DNA from: Chlorobium sp.
GTDB lineage: Bacteria; Bacteroidota; Chlorobiia; Chlorobiales; Chlorobiaceae
Length of the DNA: 64,000 nucleotides
Reading direction: 5' to 3'
Assembly (NCBI GenBank): GCA_028277485.1
Contig: JANQGE010000081.1
Location: forward strand, 17,497-81,496
The position numbers and the translations under genes were made by a program. Numbering within the stretch: the first letter of the stretch is position 1; each line of letters starts with the position of its first letter. This document shows, piece by piece, positions 18,460-27,592 of this stretch. The notes under the pieces were generated by a model, which saw only the letters and a list, made by a program, of their open reading frames with translations, searched no databases and was not told the DNA's origin.

Positions 18460-18512
18460 GCACCGCTCAACGATGCAATTGAAGCGCGGAATAAATAAAT
18501 AGAGGTGCCCTT
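18460..18512. repeat. R1 half element
   Basis: CACCGCTCAACGATGCAATTG, then GAAGCGCGGAATAAATAAATAGAGGTGCCC: identical in sequence to the right half of the R1 copy at 16721-16839. The left arm is replaced by R3 sequence. It ends about 100 bp before the hydB start, so the hydrogenase promoter must lie between 18513 and 18613. Confidence 0.8.
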
Positions 18513-18613
18513 CATTGTCAACTTTCTGTTATATAGCATTGTTCTTTTTTGAAATGAACTTTTTAGCGTACATTGCTTCCAGCTGATAGCACCCTGGAAC
18601 CGGAGACTTACCG

Positions 18614-19696
18614 ATGATCTACAAAGTTATAGCAAAACCAGAGTTCGAGAAATTTATCGATACCCTTGTCAGTGGGGAAACCCTTTCATACGGACCAAGA
18701 CATGTCGATACTGATAAACAAGGCGAGCCGATTTATCAGTTCAGAGAGGTTAATACCGTCAGTGACATTGCCTTTGACTATACCGCAACATACTCCTCCG
18801 CCAAACATTTTCTGCTGCCTTTCAGAGAAAATCTTTCACGGTTCACGTTTACTGACGATGACTGGGAGCAGGATATCGGCTATGAGGTCAAACCCATAAT
18901 ACTGATCGGCCTCAGGCCTTACGACATCAGCGCTATAAACATTCTTGACAGTGTTTTGCTCAACGGCCATTTTCCGTCGCCCTACTACCTCGCCAGGCGC
19001 AAGAATACCTTTATCATCGGTATGGACCACCTTCCCCTTCCCGATTGTTTTTCCAAATCCCTGAACCACCACACGGTGAGCCACGGGTTTAACCTTTTCT
19101 GCTCGGACATTGGTGACAAGTACTATCTCTCCATCAACTCCTCAAAAGCCTACAACTACCTCAAAGAGTTCCGGGTGGAAGATCCCTCGTATGATGACGA
19201 CTGTAAACTTATCGAACGCCGTAAGCTGATCAAGCAAAGCTTTAAAACCGATGTTGAGGTTACCGGTCTGCCGAGCTTTCTCGATATCGAATTCGACTCC
19301 CCTATCTGGACCAAATGGGGTGACAAATGCCTCAACTGCGGCACCTGTGCCATGGTTTGCCCGACCTGTTACTGTTACAACATAGAAGACCGCCCCGATA
19401 CCGACCTGCAAGGGTCATCGCGACAAAAGCAGTTGTACTCCTGCAACTTGGTTGATTTTGCGGAAGTTGCCGGAGGACACAATTTCAGACCGAAAAACGG
19501 CGACAGACTGAAATACCGCTACTACCACCATTACCTCGGGTTTGCCGAAAACGCCAACCAGCCGATTTGCGTGGGATGCAACCGATGCGGGAGGGCCTGT
19601 CTTGCCAACATCAATCCCAAAGATGTAATCAATGATCTTAGAATGGAGAAAGAGTCATGCATGATATGCGTTTCACAATCCCCGGACAAGACATAA
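18614..19696 (+). CDS. hydB: Sulfhydrogenase beta subunit (AsrA-like 4Fe-4S electron-transfer protein)
   Basis: 360 residues, first gene of the four-gene operon. The C-terminal half contains two ferredoxin-type [4Fe-4S] motifs: CLNCGTCAMVCPTCYC at about residues 238-253, with additional cysteines, and CVGCNRCGRACLAN at about 319-332. The rest matches the AsrA/HydB family, which passes electrons from the flavin subunit to the NiFe dimer. Gene order hydB-hydG-hydD-hydA is that of the cytoplasmic bidirectional group 3b hydrogenase/sulfur reductase, found in green sulfur bacteria. It overlaps hydG by 40 bp. Confidence 0.92.
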   Translation: MIYKVIAKPEFEKFIDTLVSGETLSYGPRHVDTDKQGEPIYQFREVNTVSDIAFDYTATYSSAKHFLLPFRENLSRFTFTDDDWEQDIGYEVKPIILIGLRPYDISAINILDSVLLNGHFPSPYYLARRKNTFIIGMDHLPLPDCFSKSLNHHTVSHGFNLFCSDIGDKYYLSINSSKAYNYLKEFRVEDPSYDDDCKLIERRKLIKQSFKTDVEVTGLPSFLDIEFDSPIWTKWGDKCLNCGTCAMVCPTCYCYNIEDRPDTDLQGSSRQKQLYSCNLVDFAEVAGGHNFRPKNGDRLKYRYYHHYLGFAENANQPICVGCNRCGRACLANINPKDVINDLRMEKESCMICVSQSPDKT

Positions 19697-20574
19697 ACCG
19701 AGAACGTTTTGTCCGGGAGATTCCGGATTTCCACCATAAGTCCGAGGTCATGCTGACCGACAAGGGATATAAATGCCGTATAACAAATATTGTCTCCCTT
19801 ACAGAACAGGAAAAACTTTTCCAGCTCAGGATTCTCGACCCTGACGAAAGAAACATATTCAGGTTCCGCCCTGGCCAGTTCCTCATGCTACAGGTTCCGG
19901 GTTACGGTGAAGTACCCATTTCGATTTCAAGTTCAACCAGCAATAACGAACAGATCGAGTTATGCATCAGAAAAGCAGGTCATGTTACCAACGCTCTTTT
20001 CTATGCCCGGGAAGGAGCCCATGTCGCTGTGCGGGGACCGTTCGGTTCATCGTTCCCCATGGAAGAAATGATGGACCGTAATGTCATTCTTGTCGCCGGG
20101 GGACTCGGGATCGCTCCGCTCCGCGCTCCGCTTTTCTGGATCAATGACCACCGGGATCGCTACCGTCAGGTACATATGCTGTATGGAACGAAAGAACCGT
20201 CCCAGATGCTCTTTACCTACCAGTTCGAAGAGTGGAGGAAAATCAACCATATCGACCTGCACACCATTGTCGAACATGCACCGAAGGAATGGAAAGGAAA
20301 AACCGGCATGATAACGGAACTTTTCAGCGAGATCGCAATAGACCATGACAACACTTATGCTATCGTCTGCGGACCTCCCGTGATGTTCAAGTTTGTCTGC
20401 AATCACCTCGATAAACAGGGCATCCCCATGAACCGCATGTTTGTTTCTCTTGAACGGCGCATGAACTGCGGCATGGGCAAGTGCTGCCGCTGTATGGTCG
20501 GATCGACATTTACCTGCGTGGATGGCCCGGTTTTTGACTACTGGTCGGTCATGAATCTTAAAGAAGCGATTTAA
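19657..20574 (+). CDS. hydG: Sulfhydrogenase gamma subunit (FAD/NAD(P)-binding, 2Fe-2S)
   Basis: 305 residues, ferredoxin-NADP-reductase-like. FAD-binding barrel about 45-140 (FRPGQFLMLQVPG, then VPISISSS for the flavin), NAD(P) domain from VAGGLGIAPLRAPL, with CGPPVMFK near 242, and a C-terminal 2Fe-2S motif CGMGKCCRC followed by a further cysteine in FTC. Transfers electrons between NAD(P)H and the FeS chain. The ATG at 19657 lies inside hydB (40-bp overlap), consistent with translational coupling; the first 30 residues precede the flavoprotein fold. Confidence 0.92.
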   Translation: MHDMRFTIPGQDINRERFVREIPDFHHKSEVMLTDKGYKCRITNIVSLTEQEKLFQLRILDPDERNIFRFRPGQFLMLQVPGYGEVPISISSSTSNNEQIELCIRKAGHVTNALFYAREGAHVAVRGPFGSSFPMEEMMDRNVILVAGGLGIAPLRAPLFWINDHRDRYRQVHMLYGTKEPSQMLFTYQFEEWRKINHIDLHTIVEHAPKEWKGKTGMITELFSEIAIDHDNTYAIVCGPPVMFKFVCNHLDKQGIPMNRMFVSLERRMNCGMGKCCRCMVGSTFTCVDGPVFDYWSVMNLKEAI

Positions 20575-20584
20575 GGAGTACGCT

Positions 20585-21349
20585 GTGCAACATCTCGGGT
20601 TTTCTCACAAAAAAATCAAAATAGGCTCGTTTGACTTCACCTGCTGCGAAGGCTGCCAGCTGCAGCTTGCCAACCATGAATCCACTCTCCCCGCTTTCCT
20701 GGAACTGCTCGATATCCGCAATTTCCGGGAGATATCCTCGGACAGATACGACGACTACGACATCGCTTTAGTTGAAGGAAGCATCAGCAGAGAGGATGAG
20801 ATTGAACGCCTGAAAACCATCCGGAAAAATGCCAAAGTGCTGGTCGCCTACGGAAGCTGTGCTTGTTTCGGCGGGGTCAACAGCTTGAAAAACAACTTTC
20901 CGCTTGACGAAACCGTTCGGGAAGTTTACGGAGACCATTCCGTCGATACTATGCCGGTTCAGAGAATAAGCAACATTGTCAAGGTGGATGTCTCCATACC
21001 GGGCTGCCCGGTATCCAAAGAAGAAGTTGAGCGGATAATTGTAAGCATTGCGACAGGCTCCATGATCAACTTCCCAAAATACCCGGTTTGCGTCGAGTGT
21101 AAACAGCGTCTCAACACCTGCCTGTTCGATCTGGGTGAGATTTGTCTCGGCCCGATAACCAGAGCCGGCTGCGATGCGGTCTGCACCACCGGAAAAACAG
21201 TCTGTCTGGGCTGTCGGGGCCCCGCAGAGGACATCAACTTTCAATCGTTCATGCAGCTGGTGGCCGACAAGAAACTGAGCCTTGGCGACCTTGATGAAAA
21301 ACTTCGATTTTATAACTGCTTCGAAGCTTTCCGAAATGACAAAAATTAA
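20585..21349 (+). CDS. hydD: Sulfhydrogenase delta subunit ([NiFe] hydrogenase small subunit)
   Basis: 254 residues, GTG start at 20585 with AAGGAG ten bases upstream and 10 bp after hydG. The proximal cluster motif is TCCEGCQLQ at residues 19-27; further cluster cysteines are in YGSCACFGG, IPGCPVS, VCVECKQ, CLFDLGEICLGP and TGKTVCLGCRGP. No Tat signal peptide, so the enzyme is cytoplasmic. It carries the FeS chain to the NiFe site in HydA, whose gene overlaps it by 14 bp. Confidence 0.93.
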   Translation: MQHLGFSHKKIKIGSFDFTCCEGCQLQLANHESTLPAFLELLDIRNFREISSDRYDDYDIALVEGSISREDEIERLKTIRKNAKVLVAYGSCACFGGVNSLKNNFPLDETVREVYGDHSVDTMPVQRISNIVKVDVSIPGCPVSKEEVERIIVSIATGSMINFPKYPVCVECKQRLNTCLFDLGEICLGPITRAGCDAVCTTGKTVCLGCRGPAEDINFQSFMQLVADKKLSLGDLDEKLRFYNCFEAFRNDKN

Positions 21350-22613
21350 CTGCGATATCGACGTTCACCACCTTACGAGGGTGGAAGGACACGGAAATAT
21401 TCATATAACCATCCGGCAAGGAAAACTGATCAATGCAACCTGGGCGGTCGTCGAAACACCAAGGTTTTTCGAGGTGATGGTCAAGGGAATGAGTGCCGAA
21501 CGAGTGCCGTTCCTTACATCGAGGATCTGTGGAATCTGTTCAATCAGCCATGCGCTCGCAAGCATCAGGGCTCTGGAACGTGCTATGGACATTGTGCCTC
21601 CCCCCCCGGCTGAGAAACTGCGCCTGCTCGCCATGCACGGAGAAACCTTGCAGAGCCACGCGCTGCACCTGTTCTTTCTTGCCATCCCGGATTTCGTCAA
21701 TTCTCCCAACGTACTGCCGCTCATCAAATCAAACCCCGATATCGTCCAGTCAGGATTGCGGCTCAAGGAGACAGGAAACGCCATCAGCGCCCTTGCCACA
21801 GGCCGGTTCACTCATCCTGTAAGCCTTGTTTTGGGCGGCGTCAGCAAATCTCCGGGAAAAAAGGAACTCGTAACGCTTCGAAAGCAGCTCGAGAGCGTTC
21901 TGCCTGATCTCGATACAACTCTGGACTTCTGTAAAACCCTGTCCATACCGAACTTCATCAGGGAAACCGAGTTTGTTTCCCTCTGCAACGGAAGTACCTA
22001 CCCGTTCATCGGCGGGGATCTTGTCTCAACCGACGGTGTCAGAAAGCAAGAGAACGACTACCTTGCCATGACCAACGAATACCAGGAGGACTTTACAACA
22101 AGCAAATTCGCGAAGCTGAGCAGGGATTCTTTTGCAGCCGGAGCGCTTGCACGGTTAAACAACAACTACAAACTGCTGCACCCGAAAGCAAAAGAGGCGG
22201 CCGAAGCCTTCGGGCTTGAACCCGTTAACCACAACCCGTTCATGAACAACGTTGCGCAGCTGGTCGAGTGTTACCACCTTGTTCACGATGCGATCTCCAT
22301 GATCGATGCCCTGCTCGACACCTCTCTTGAGCAGTTGAGCACCACCTGGGCCCCAAAATCCGGTGCCGCAACCGGTGCAGTGGAAGCGCCGCGGGGCGTT
22401 CTTTACCACCACATGGAAGTCGATGAAAAGGGTAAGGTTATCCGAGGTGACTGCATCATCCCTACAACCCAGAACAACGCAAACATACATCTGGACCTGA
22501 GCGCTCTTGTCCGTCAGGCTCTGGAAGAGGGAAAAACCGATAAAGAGATACAACTGCTTTGTGAAATGGTTGTAAGATCTTACGACCCGTGCATATCATG
22601 CTCGGTTCATTAG
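21336..22613 (+). CDS. hydA: Sulfhydrogenase alpha subunit ([NiFe] hydrogenase large subunit)
   Basis: 425 residues from ATG 21336 (a frame extending to 21282 is inside hydD). Ni-site motifs: RVEGHGNI near 16, L1 motif RICGICSISHA near 63-73 and L2 motif DPCISCSVH at the C-terminus. The gene stops directly after the L2 histidine: there is no C-terminal extension, although most [NiFe] large subunits carry one that an endopeptidase removes after nickel insertion. Forms the NiFe(CN)2CO catalytic site for H2 oxidation/evolution, coupled to NAD(P)H or sulfur. Accessory hyp genes are not in the window. Confidence 0.94.
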   Translation: MTKINCDIDVHHLTRVEGHGNIHITIRQGKLINATWAVVETPRFFEVMVKGMSAERVPFLTSRICGICSISHALASIRALERAMDIVPPPPAEKLRLLAMHGETLQSHALHLFFLAIPDFVNSPNVLPLIKSNPDIVQSGLRLKETGNAISALATGRFTHPVSLVLGGVSKSPGKKELVTLRKQLESVLPDLDTTLDFCKTLSIPNFIRETEFVSLCNGSTYPFIGGDLVSTDGVRKQENDYLAMTNEYQEDFTTSKFAKLSRDSFAAGALARLNNNYKLLHPKAKEAAEAFGLEPVNHNPFMNNVAQLVECYHLVHDAISMIDALLDTSLEQLSTTWAPKSGAATGAVEAPRGVLYHHMEVDEKGKVIRGDCIIPTTQNNANIHLDLSALVRQALEEGKTDKEIQLLCEMVVRSYDPCISCSVH

Positions 22614-22665
22614 CAACCCCAACCATCATCAGCCTCCCTGCACAACCAGAAAAACCCGGCAGCAG

Positions 22666-23715
22666 TCACTTCATGCCTTCAACCCTGACTTTCGGCAAAG
22701 ATTCCGGATAGTTCCGCTGCAGAAAGTCAAGCAGTTTTTCCCGCACAAGACAACGCAGGTCCCAGGCATCAGAGGAACTGGCAGCACTGACCAGCGCACG
22801 AAGCTCGATGGTTTTTTCAGTAGCATTGGTCACCTGCAACGTCACAAGCCGCCTATCCCAGAGAGGAGTCCCTTCTACAACCCGTTTTAACTCGTTTCGA
22901 ACATCCTCAGCCGGGACACTGTAATCAGCATAAATGTGCACTGTCCCTATGAGATCGGCGGATGTTCTTGTCCAGTTCTCGAAAGGCTGTTCGAGAAAAC
23001 GGCTTATCGGCACGATCAGTCGTCTCTGGTCCCATATCCTGACCACAACATAGGTCAAGGTTATCTCTTCGATCTTTCCCCACTCACCTTCCACGATAAC
23101 CACATCATCAATACGGATCGGCTGAGTTACCGCAATTTGAATACCGGCAATAAGTGTCGCTATACTTTTCTGCGCCGCAAACCCGAGAATGATTCCCGCA
23201 ACTCCCGCCGAAGCCAGCAGACTGATGCCTACCTGCCTGACCGCGTCAAATGTCATCAGCCCGGCGGAAACCGCAAGAACGATAATGATCACATTGAGCA
23301 CCTTGCGTATAAGCTCAAGGTGCGTTGCAACCTGACGGGCTTCGAGGTTATCCTCATGGTCAAGTTCAAACCGGCCCATAATCACTGTGCTGACAACTTT
23401 CAGCAGACGGATTAAGAACCACGTAAAGGCAAGGATGACAAGAATCTCCAAGGCATGGGCAACTGATGCGGAGATTGTTTCGGAAAGCGGAAGGTGTGGC
23501 TGCAGAAACAACAACACCATGGCGGAAAAGAGAATTCTGAACGGAACCTGTATGAGTTCGACCGGCACCAGGATATCCTTGAACGACTTCCGGATTTTGT
23601 TGGCCGTTTTTCTGATAACGGAACTGGAAACAAGGTAGAGCAGCAATCCTGATAGCAGAATCAGAAGCGGCAGAACAAGACGCATGTTTTCCGAATTCCA
23701 GAATTTTTCAACCAT
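22666..23715 (-). CDS. MscS-family mechanosensitive ion channel
   Basis: 349 residues. Four hydrophobic segments in the first 180 residues, the last being the glycine/alanine-rich pore helix (ASAGVAGIILGFAAQ), then the beta domain beginning IRIDDVVIVEGEWGKIEEI and the C-terminal alpha/beta vestibule. Gates upon membrane tension to release solutes in osmotic downshock. It is 19 bp downstream of the FAD oxidase stop, on the same strand, and convergent with hydA, so likely the second gene of a two-gene unit. Confidence 0.9.
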   Translation of the reverse strand: MVEKFWNSENMRLVLPLLILLSGLLLYLVSSSVIRKTANKIRKSFKDILVPVELIQVPFRILFSAMVLLFLQPHLPLSETISASVAHALEILVILAFTWFLIRLLKVVSTVIMGRFELDHEDNLEARQVATHLELIRKVLNVIIIVLAVSAGLMTFDAVRQVGISLLASAGVAGIILGFAAQKSIATLIAGIQIAVTQPIRIDDVVIVEGEWGKIEEITLTYVVVRIWDQRRLIVPISRFLEQPFENWTRTSADLIGTVHIYADYSVPAEDVRNELKRVVEGTPLWDRRLVTLQVTNATEKTIELRALVSAASSSDAWDLRCLVREKLLDFLQRNYPESLPKVRVEGMK

Positions 23716-23734
23716 GTCGATGGTGCGGCTCTCC

Positions 23735-24928
23735 TCATCCTTTATTCAAACGCTTGCTCTCGCTGAGCGAACGGGACACACAATCCTCAATAGCCATGCC
23801 GCCGAAGTAGTTGCCGGTCAACAGCAGGTTTTTTCCCGCAAGCATGCCCTCCATCTTTTCAAGCCACTGCCGGTGACCAACCTTCAAGGAAGGGACGATA
23901 TTCACAACCTCATGCTTATGAATGATCTTATCCTCGGTGATACCAAGCACGTCGGTAATTCTCCGCATTTTTGTCTCCCCGCTCTCCCCTGGCTTGAAAT
24001 GAAATGCGAAGCCTCGGTAGTTATCGTCCGGAACCGTATCACGGGAAACAGCCGAAAAGAAAATATCATTCGGGGAGATGATGGCTGCAACAGGTTTGAG
24101 CGTTATATCGTCTTTCCTGACAACAATCCCGACAGAATCGACTGATGCCGCTTTGAGCACGCCAAGGTGCTCGGCAATATCTGCTTCAATCGTCTGAAGC
24201 AGCCGGGAAGAAACCGCAGAAGGTGTGGCCAGAGCAAGTGTGGATGCTGAATGAACCGCCCCGGCTTTCGTCGTGATCGCATAGCGGCCTTCAAGCACCT
24301 CGACGCCCGTTACCTCCTGACTGGTAAATACATTGATCCCCTTGCTTTTGGCAATCGCCTTTGCCACAGACTGCAAACCCTCTTTAAAAGTATAGTTTTT
24401 CAGTACCTCTTTTCGTTTAGGCCGTGATTTGAACATCATGTCGGCAGGAAAATCATCGGTCGGCTGCGAAGGCACGGCATTGAAGAAATGGTTGAGAGTG
24501 TTGTTGTAATTGTTGATTCCAACGATTTTGGAATAATATTCACGAACGCTCAACCCCTCTTTTTTGACGGAAAAGATGTTCGGGATGGATTTTAGAGCCT
24601 CGACAATGCTGAGTTGAGAAAAGACGGACTTGAGCTGCTCATCAACCAGAAGAGTAAAGGGAACTCTCTCACGGGGAATAATAGTATCGGAAATATGGCA
24701 GGCATCGACAATGTCCAGCAGGTTCTGATATGAGTTATAACAGGTATGCGCTCCCAGCTCAAGCCAAAACTTCGCATTATTGCCGGTATACCGGTAAGAG
24801 TTGAACGACCCTCCTGCGCTGTCATTTTTTTCCAGTAAGGTGGTTTTGAGACCTGTTTTTGCACAGTAAAATGCGAGACTCAGTCCGCTGATACCACCGC
24901 CAACTATCACAACATCACTTTTCATCAC
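23735..24928 (-). CDS. FAD-dependent amine-oxidase-type protein (protoporphyrinogen-oxidase-like)
   Basis: 397 residues. FAD motif VVIVGGGISGLSLAFYCA at 6-23, with a glutamate in LLEKNDSAGG at the second strand, and the C-terminal FAD motif GNYFGGMAIEDCVSRS. The pattern (flavin amine oxidase superfamily, with ATPSAVSSRLL) is closest to HemY/HemG-type protoporphyrinogen oxidases and to carotenoid desaturases, and the LLEKNDSAGGSFNSY segment fits PPOX. In green sulfur bacteria a PPOX activity is needed for heme and bacteriochlorophyll, so this is plausible, but the exact substrate cannot be decided here. First gene of the unit with the MscS channel. Confidence 0.72.
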   Translation of the reverse strand: MMKSDVVIVGGGISGLSLAFYCAKTGLKTTLLEKNDSAGGSFNSYRYTGNNAKFWLELGAHTCYNSYQNLLDIVDACHISDTIIPRERVPFTLLVDEQLKSVFSQLSIVEALKSIPNIFSVKKEGLSVREYYSKIVGINNYNNTLNHFFNAVPSQPTDDFPADMMFKSRPKRKEVLKNYTFKEGLQSVAKAIAKSKGINVFTSQEVTGVEVLEGRYAITTKAGAVHSASTLALATPSAVSSRLLQTIEADIAEHLGVLKAASVDSVGIVVRKDDITLKPVAAIISPNDIFFSAVSRDTVPDDNYRGFAFHFKPGESGETKMRRITDVLGITEDKIIHKHEVVNIVPSLKVGHRQWLEKMEGMLAGKNLLLTGNYFGGMAIEDCVSRSLSESKRLNKG

Positions 24929-24950
24929 TTGCCGGTTTGAAAGTTGTTCT

Positions 24951-25110
24951 CAGGGCGCTCCGAAAAACCGTCGTTGGCGGTTCAAGAGCAAGGCGGACGG
25001 AGCACAGAAACCGAAATGTATCCCGACAAAGCCCGGACATGAGGATTCCCAGCACCGACCAACGCATCCCGTGTCGGGAACCGCAGGTTTTTCGAGATGC
25101 CTTTCAAATG
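24951..25110. repeat. R1-related repeat with alternative ends
   Basis: About 158 bp with GGGCGCTCCGAAAAACCG at the left and CGCAGGTTTTTCGAGATGCC at the right. The interior has the R1 core GCGGACGGAGCACAGAAACC and the hallmark CGACCAACG. The termini differ from AGGGCACCTCTATT copies, so this is a sub-type or a chimera. A related AAAAACCG-type end is also visible at 40189-40206 (CTCGAAAAACCGCCGCGAG). Confidence 0.65.
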
Positions 25111-25132
25111 CTTGTGGCGTAATTTAGTAAAA

Positions 25133-25687
25133 TCAACGCACTTCACCATGGTATTTCCCTTCATACCCCTCTTCCCGGTAGTTTTGCACGTAACGGACAT
25201 AATTTTCGGGTGACTCGTCGATCGTTTGACGTTCACTGTCGGTAATCGGACGCATGACCTTTGCCGGCACCCCAGCAACCAGCATCCCTGATGGCACGGT
25301 AAACCCCTGCCTGACAAGAGAGCCCGCAGCAACAATCGAGTACGGCTCGATCACACAGTCATCGAGCAGTATTGCTCCCATACCTATAAGCACACGATCC
25401 TTTACCGTACAGGCATGCAGTACCGCACCATGACCTATGGTAACATTGCTCCCGATATTGAGCGGCCCCGTATCATGCGTAACATGAAGCGTAGCGTTGT
25501 CCTGAACGCTTGTCTTTTCACCTATCCTCACCGGACAGACATCCCCGCGGACAACCGTGTTGAACCAGACGCTTGAATGCGCACCAATGGATACATCGCC
25601 GATAACACAAGCACCTTCGGCCATAAACGCCGATTCGTGAAGGTCAGGGTAAATGCCTTTATAGGGTAATACCGTCGCCATAGCCAA
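25133..25687 (-). CDS. Gamma-class carbonic anhydrase family (hexapeptide repeat) protein
   Basis: 184 residues, left-handed beta-helix with repeated [LIV]GxxxxI turns (IGDVSIGAHSSVWF, IGSNVTIGHGAVLH, VLIGMGAILLD). Zinc ligand histidines of the gamma-CA type are in LHVTHDTG and IGHGAVLHAC. Members of the YrdA/CaiE/PaaY subgroup bind zinc but many have low activity. Single gene on the minus strand between an R1-like element and an SDR gene. Function beyond family is unknown; its stop is about 20 bp from the R1-like element. Confidence 0.87.
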   Translation of the reverse strand: MAMATVLPYKGIYPDLHESAFMAEGACVIGDVSIGAHSSVWFNTVVRGDVCPVRIGEKTSVQDNATLHVTHDTGPLNIGSNVTIGHGAVLHACTVKDRVLIGMGAILLDDCVIEPYSIVAAGSLVRQGFTVPSGMLVAGVPAKVMRPITDSERQTIDESPENYVRYVQNYREEGYEGKYHGEVR

Positions 25688-25815
25688 AACAATATCTGAT
25701 GATTGAAAAACCGGAATTTCGTCACCCTCGCAATGATAATCGGGATGCCTGTAGTAACATGCAGCGATTTTTTCGCCGCCGGCCTCTTGCCGATCGGTCA
25801 GGCTGTTTTACTTCG

Positions 25816-26685
25816 TTACTGATGCATTCTCCACCCGCCGCCGACATATATGAGCTGTCCGGTCAGCCAGCGAGCCTGTTCAGATGCAAGGAAAACAATC
25901 ACATCGGCAACATCCTCGGGTTTACCGATACGGCGCAGCGGAGTGCTGGCTGCAATATGAATTTCTTCTTCAGGAGTCAGATATCCCGTCTGTATCGGGC
26001 CGGGCGCAACTATATTGACGGTGATCCCGTATCTGCCTAATTCAACTGCTGCAGAACGGCTGTAAGACTCTATTGCATGTTTGCTTGCAGCATAGCTGAC
26101 ACTGGATCCATGGGCATGGGCAGCGTCAGTACTCAAGTTTATAATACGTCCTGTCTCGGCTTTCCGCTCCAGACACCGCCGTGTATACTCAAACATCATC
26201 AGAGCATAAGAGCGTGTATTGATCACGCAGTTCACATTGATGTCATCTGCGGTTATCGTGTGAATACCGAATCCCTCTGTAGTCTCCATGGCCGGGTCGA
26301 AAGTATCGAGAGCACAGTAGGTGTGATTGTTCACCAATATATCAATCGGGCCAAGCTCATGCTCACAGTGATCAAAGAGAATCGGAATGTTTTCTGCAAG
26401 CGACAGATCTATTTCACGCGATACCGCCGTTCCTCCCAAGGATTGTATTTCTGTAATTATCGGATCCGGCATCTGCTGTTGATTGGCACGATAGAGCAGA
26501 ACGCCGCCTATACCCGATTCTGTTGCACTTTCCAACTCTTCCGGAGTATACTCACAAGGTTCCCGGAAATATGTAAGAAAAACCTTTGCTCCTTGAGTAG
26601 CGAAGGCCTTAGCCGTTGCTGCACCAATGCCATGATTCGCTCCTGTTATCAGTACAACTTTTTCTTCAATTTGCAAGTCAATCAT
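25816..26685 (-). CDS. Short-chain dehydrogenase/reductase
   Basis: 289 residues. Cofactor motif TGANHGIGAATA at 14-25, structural NNHTY in the place of NNAG near 118, catalytic YAASK near 184-188 with the serine about 13 residues earlier in LSTDAAHAHGSS. The C-terminal GGGWRMHQ closes the fold. A 20-residue insert with EPCEYTPEELESA replaces the usual short beta2-alpha3 loop. Substrate unknown. The upstream neighbour is an SDR pseudogene 380 bp away, with an R1 copy between them. Confidence 0.85.
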   Translation of the reverse strand: MIDLQIEEKVVLITGANHGIGAATAKAFATQGAKVFLTYFREPCEYTPEELESATESGIGGVLLYRANQQQMPDPIITEIQSLGGTAVSREIDLSLAENIPILFDHCEHELGPIDILVNNHTYCALDTFDPAMETTEGFGIHTITADDINVNCVINTRSYALMMFEYTRRCLERKAETGRIINLSTDAAHAHGSSVSYAASKHAIESYSRSAAVELGRYGITVNIVAPGPIQTGYLTPEEEIHIAASTPLRRIGKPEDVADVIVFLASEQARWLTGQLIYVGGGWRMHQ

Positions 26686-26707
26686 TGTAATATCTTCACT
26701 TGTTTAT

Positions 26708-26850
26708 GGGCACTTCTATTAATTTATTCCGCGTCGTGATTACTTCGTTGGTCGGTGCTCGAAATCCTCATGTACTCTGTGTACACTCCGGTTTCTGCGC
26801 TCCGTCCGCCTCGTACTCATGACGCTCATGACAATTAATAGAGGTACCCT
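26708..26850. repeat. R1 palindromic repeat, long copy
   Basis: 143 bp from GGGCACTTCTATTAATTT to ATTAATAGAGGTACCCT. The central region has the core GGTTTCTGCGCTCCGTCCGCC and CGTGATTACTTCGTTGGTCGG. It is longer than the 44.1 and 51.3 kb copies by a 25-bp segment (CTCATGTACTCTGTGTACAC). It lies between the SDR gene and the SDR pseudogene; the next 215 bp (26851-27065) hold no supported gene. Confidence 0.88.
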
Positions 26851-27065
26851 AATGTGACCCGAATGGTCTACACAAACTTTTTTCCGAGTCACTGCGACAA
26901 TTTCGCCACCCCCATCGAAATAATCAAGAAAATTCACCTTTCCCCTAACGAGATATAGAAGAGCATCTCTTATTCCGCAACGTCCCTTTTCCCATAGTTT
27001 CACAAATAATCTTCTCTTGGCGGAGAAAAAAATCCAATGCTTCTCCAGCTTCAACGATTTCGATG

Positions 27066-27592
27066 CTATTGGGCCGTGTAACCGCCATCTATGACGAGTT
27101 CACTGCCGGTAACGAATTTGGACTCTTCGGATGCCAGATAGAGCACGCCATAGGCAATGTCATCGGGTTCTCCGACATGACCGATCGGATGACGACTGTC
27201 GAGGTGTTTCCTGAAGGCTGCCACTCCTTCCGGTGAATCCTCGGCGAGTTGCTCGACAAGCGGTGTCCAGATGAAGCCCGGATGTACGGAATTGACCCTG
27301 ATGTTGTCCTTTGCGTAAAGCAGTGCATCGTTTTTGCTCATCAACCGAACGGCACCTTTGGATGCATGATAGGGTGGAAGATCCGAAGCACCTACAATCC
27401 CATAAATGGAAGACATGTTTATAATGCTCCCTCCGCCGGCATTCTTCATATATGGGATTACATGTTTAGCGCAAAAGAACACACCACTTACGTTCACATT
27501 TATGACTTTTTCCCACTCTTCACTGGTTACCTCGTGGGTAGGTTTAATGCGCCCCCGGTTACGACGGCAACTTTGCTTTCCACTCTTTTCAT
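27066..27592 (-). pseudogene. SDR gene broken by an internal deletion and frameshift
   Basis: ATG at 27592 opens a normal SDR N-terminus (MKRVESKVAVVTGGAL) that stops six codons later with LNLPTR-stop. A different frame from about 27550 to 27066 encodes the remaining C-terminal part: IKPTHEVTSEEWEKV, VFFCAKH, NMSSIYG, catalytic YHASK, and DGGYTAQ at the end. The missing segment should hold the G-x-x-x-G-x-G cofactor loop and the NNAG motif, about 80 residues. An internal GTG at 27497 could still make a 143-residue fragment but it lacks the dinucleotide site. The gene is therefore almost certainly dead. Confidence 0.85.

Noticed and set aside
26851..27065. Possible small minus-strand gene from TTG at 27054 running into the R1 copy
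   Set aside because: Its C-terminal third would be encoded by the repeat itself, there is no ribosome site and no family motif; likely decayed or non-coding.
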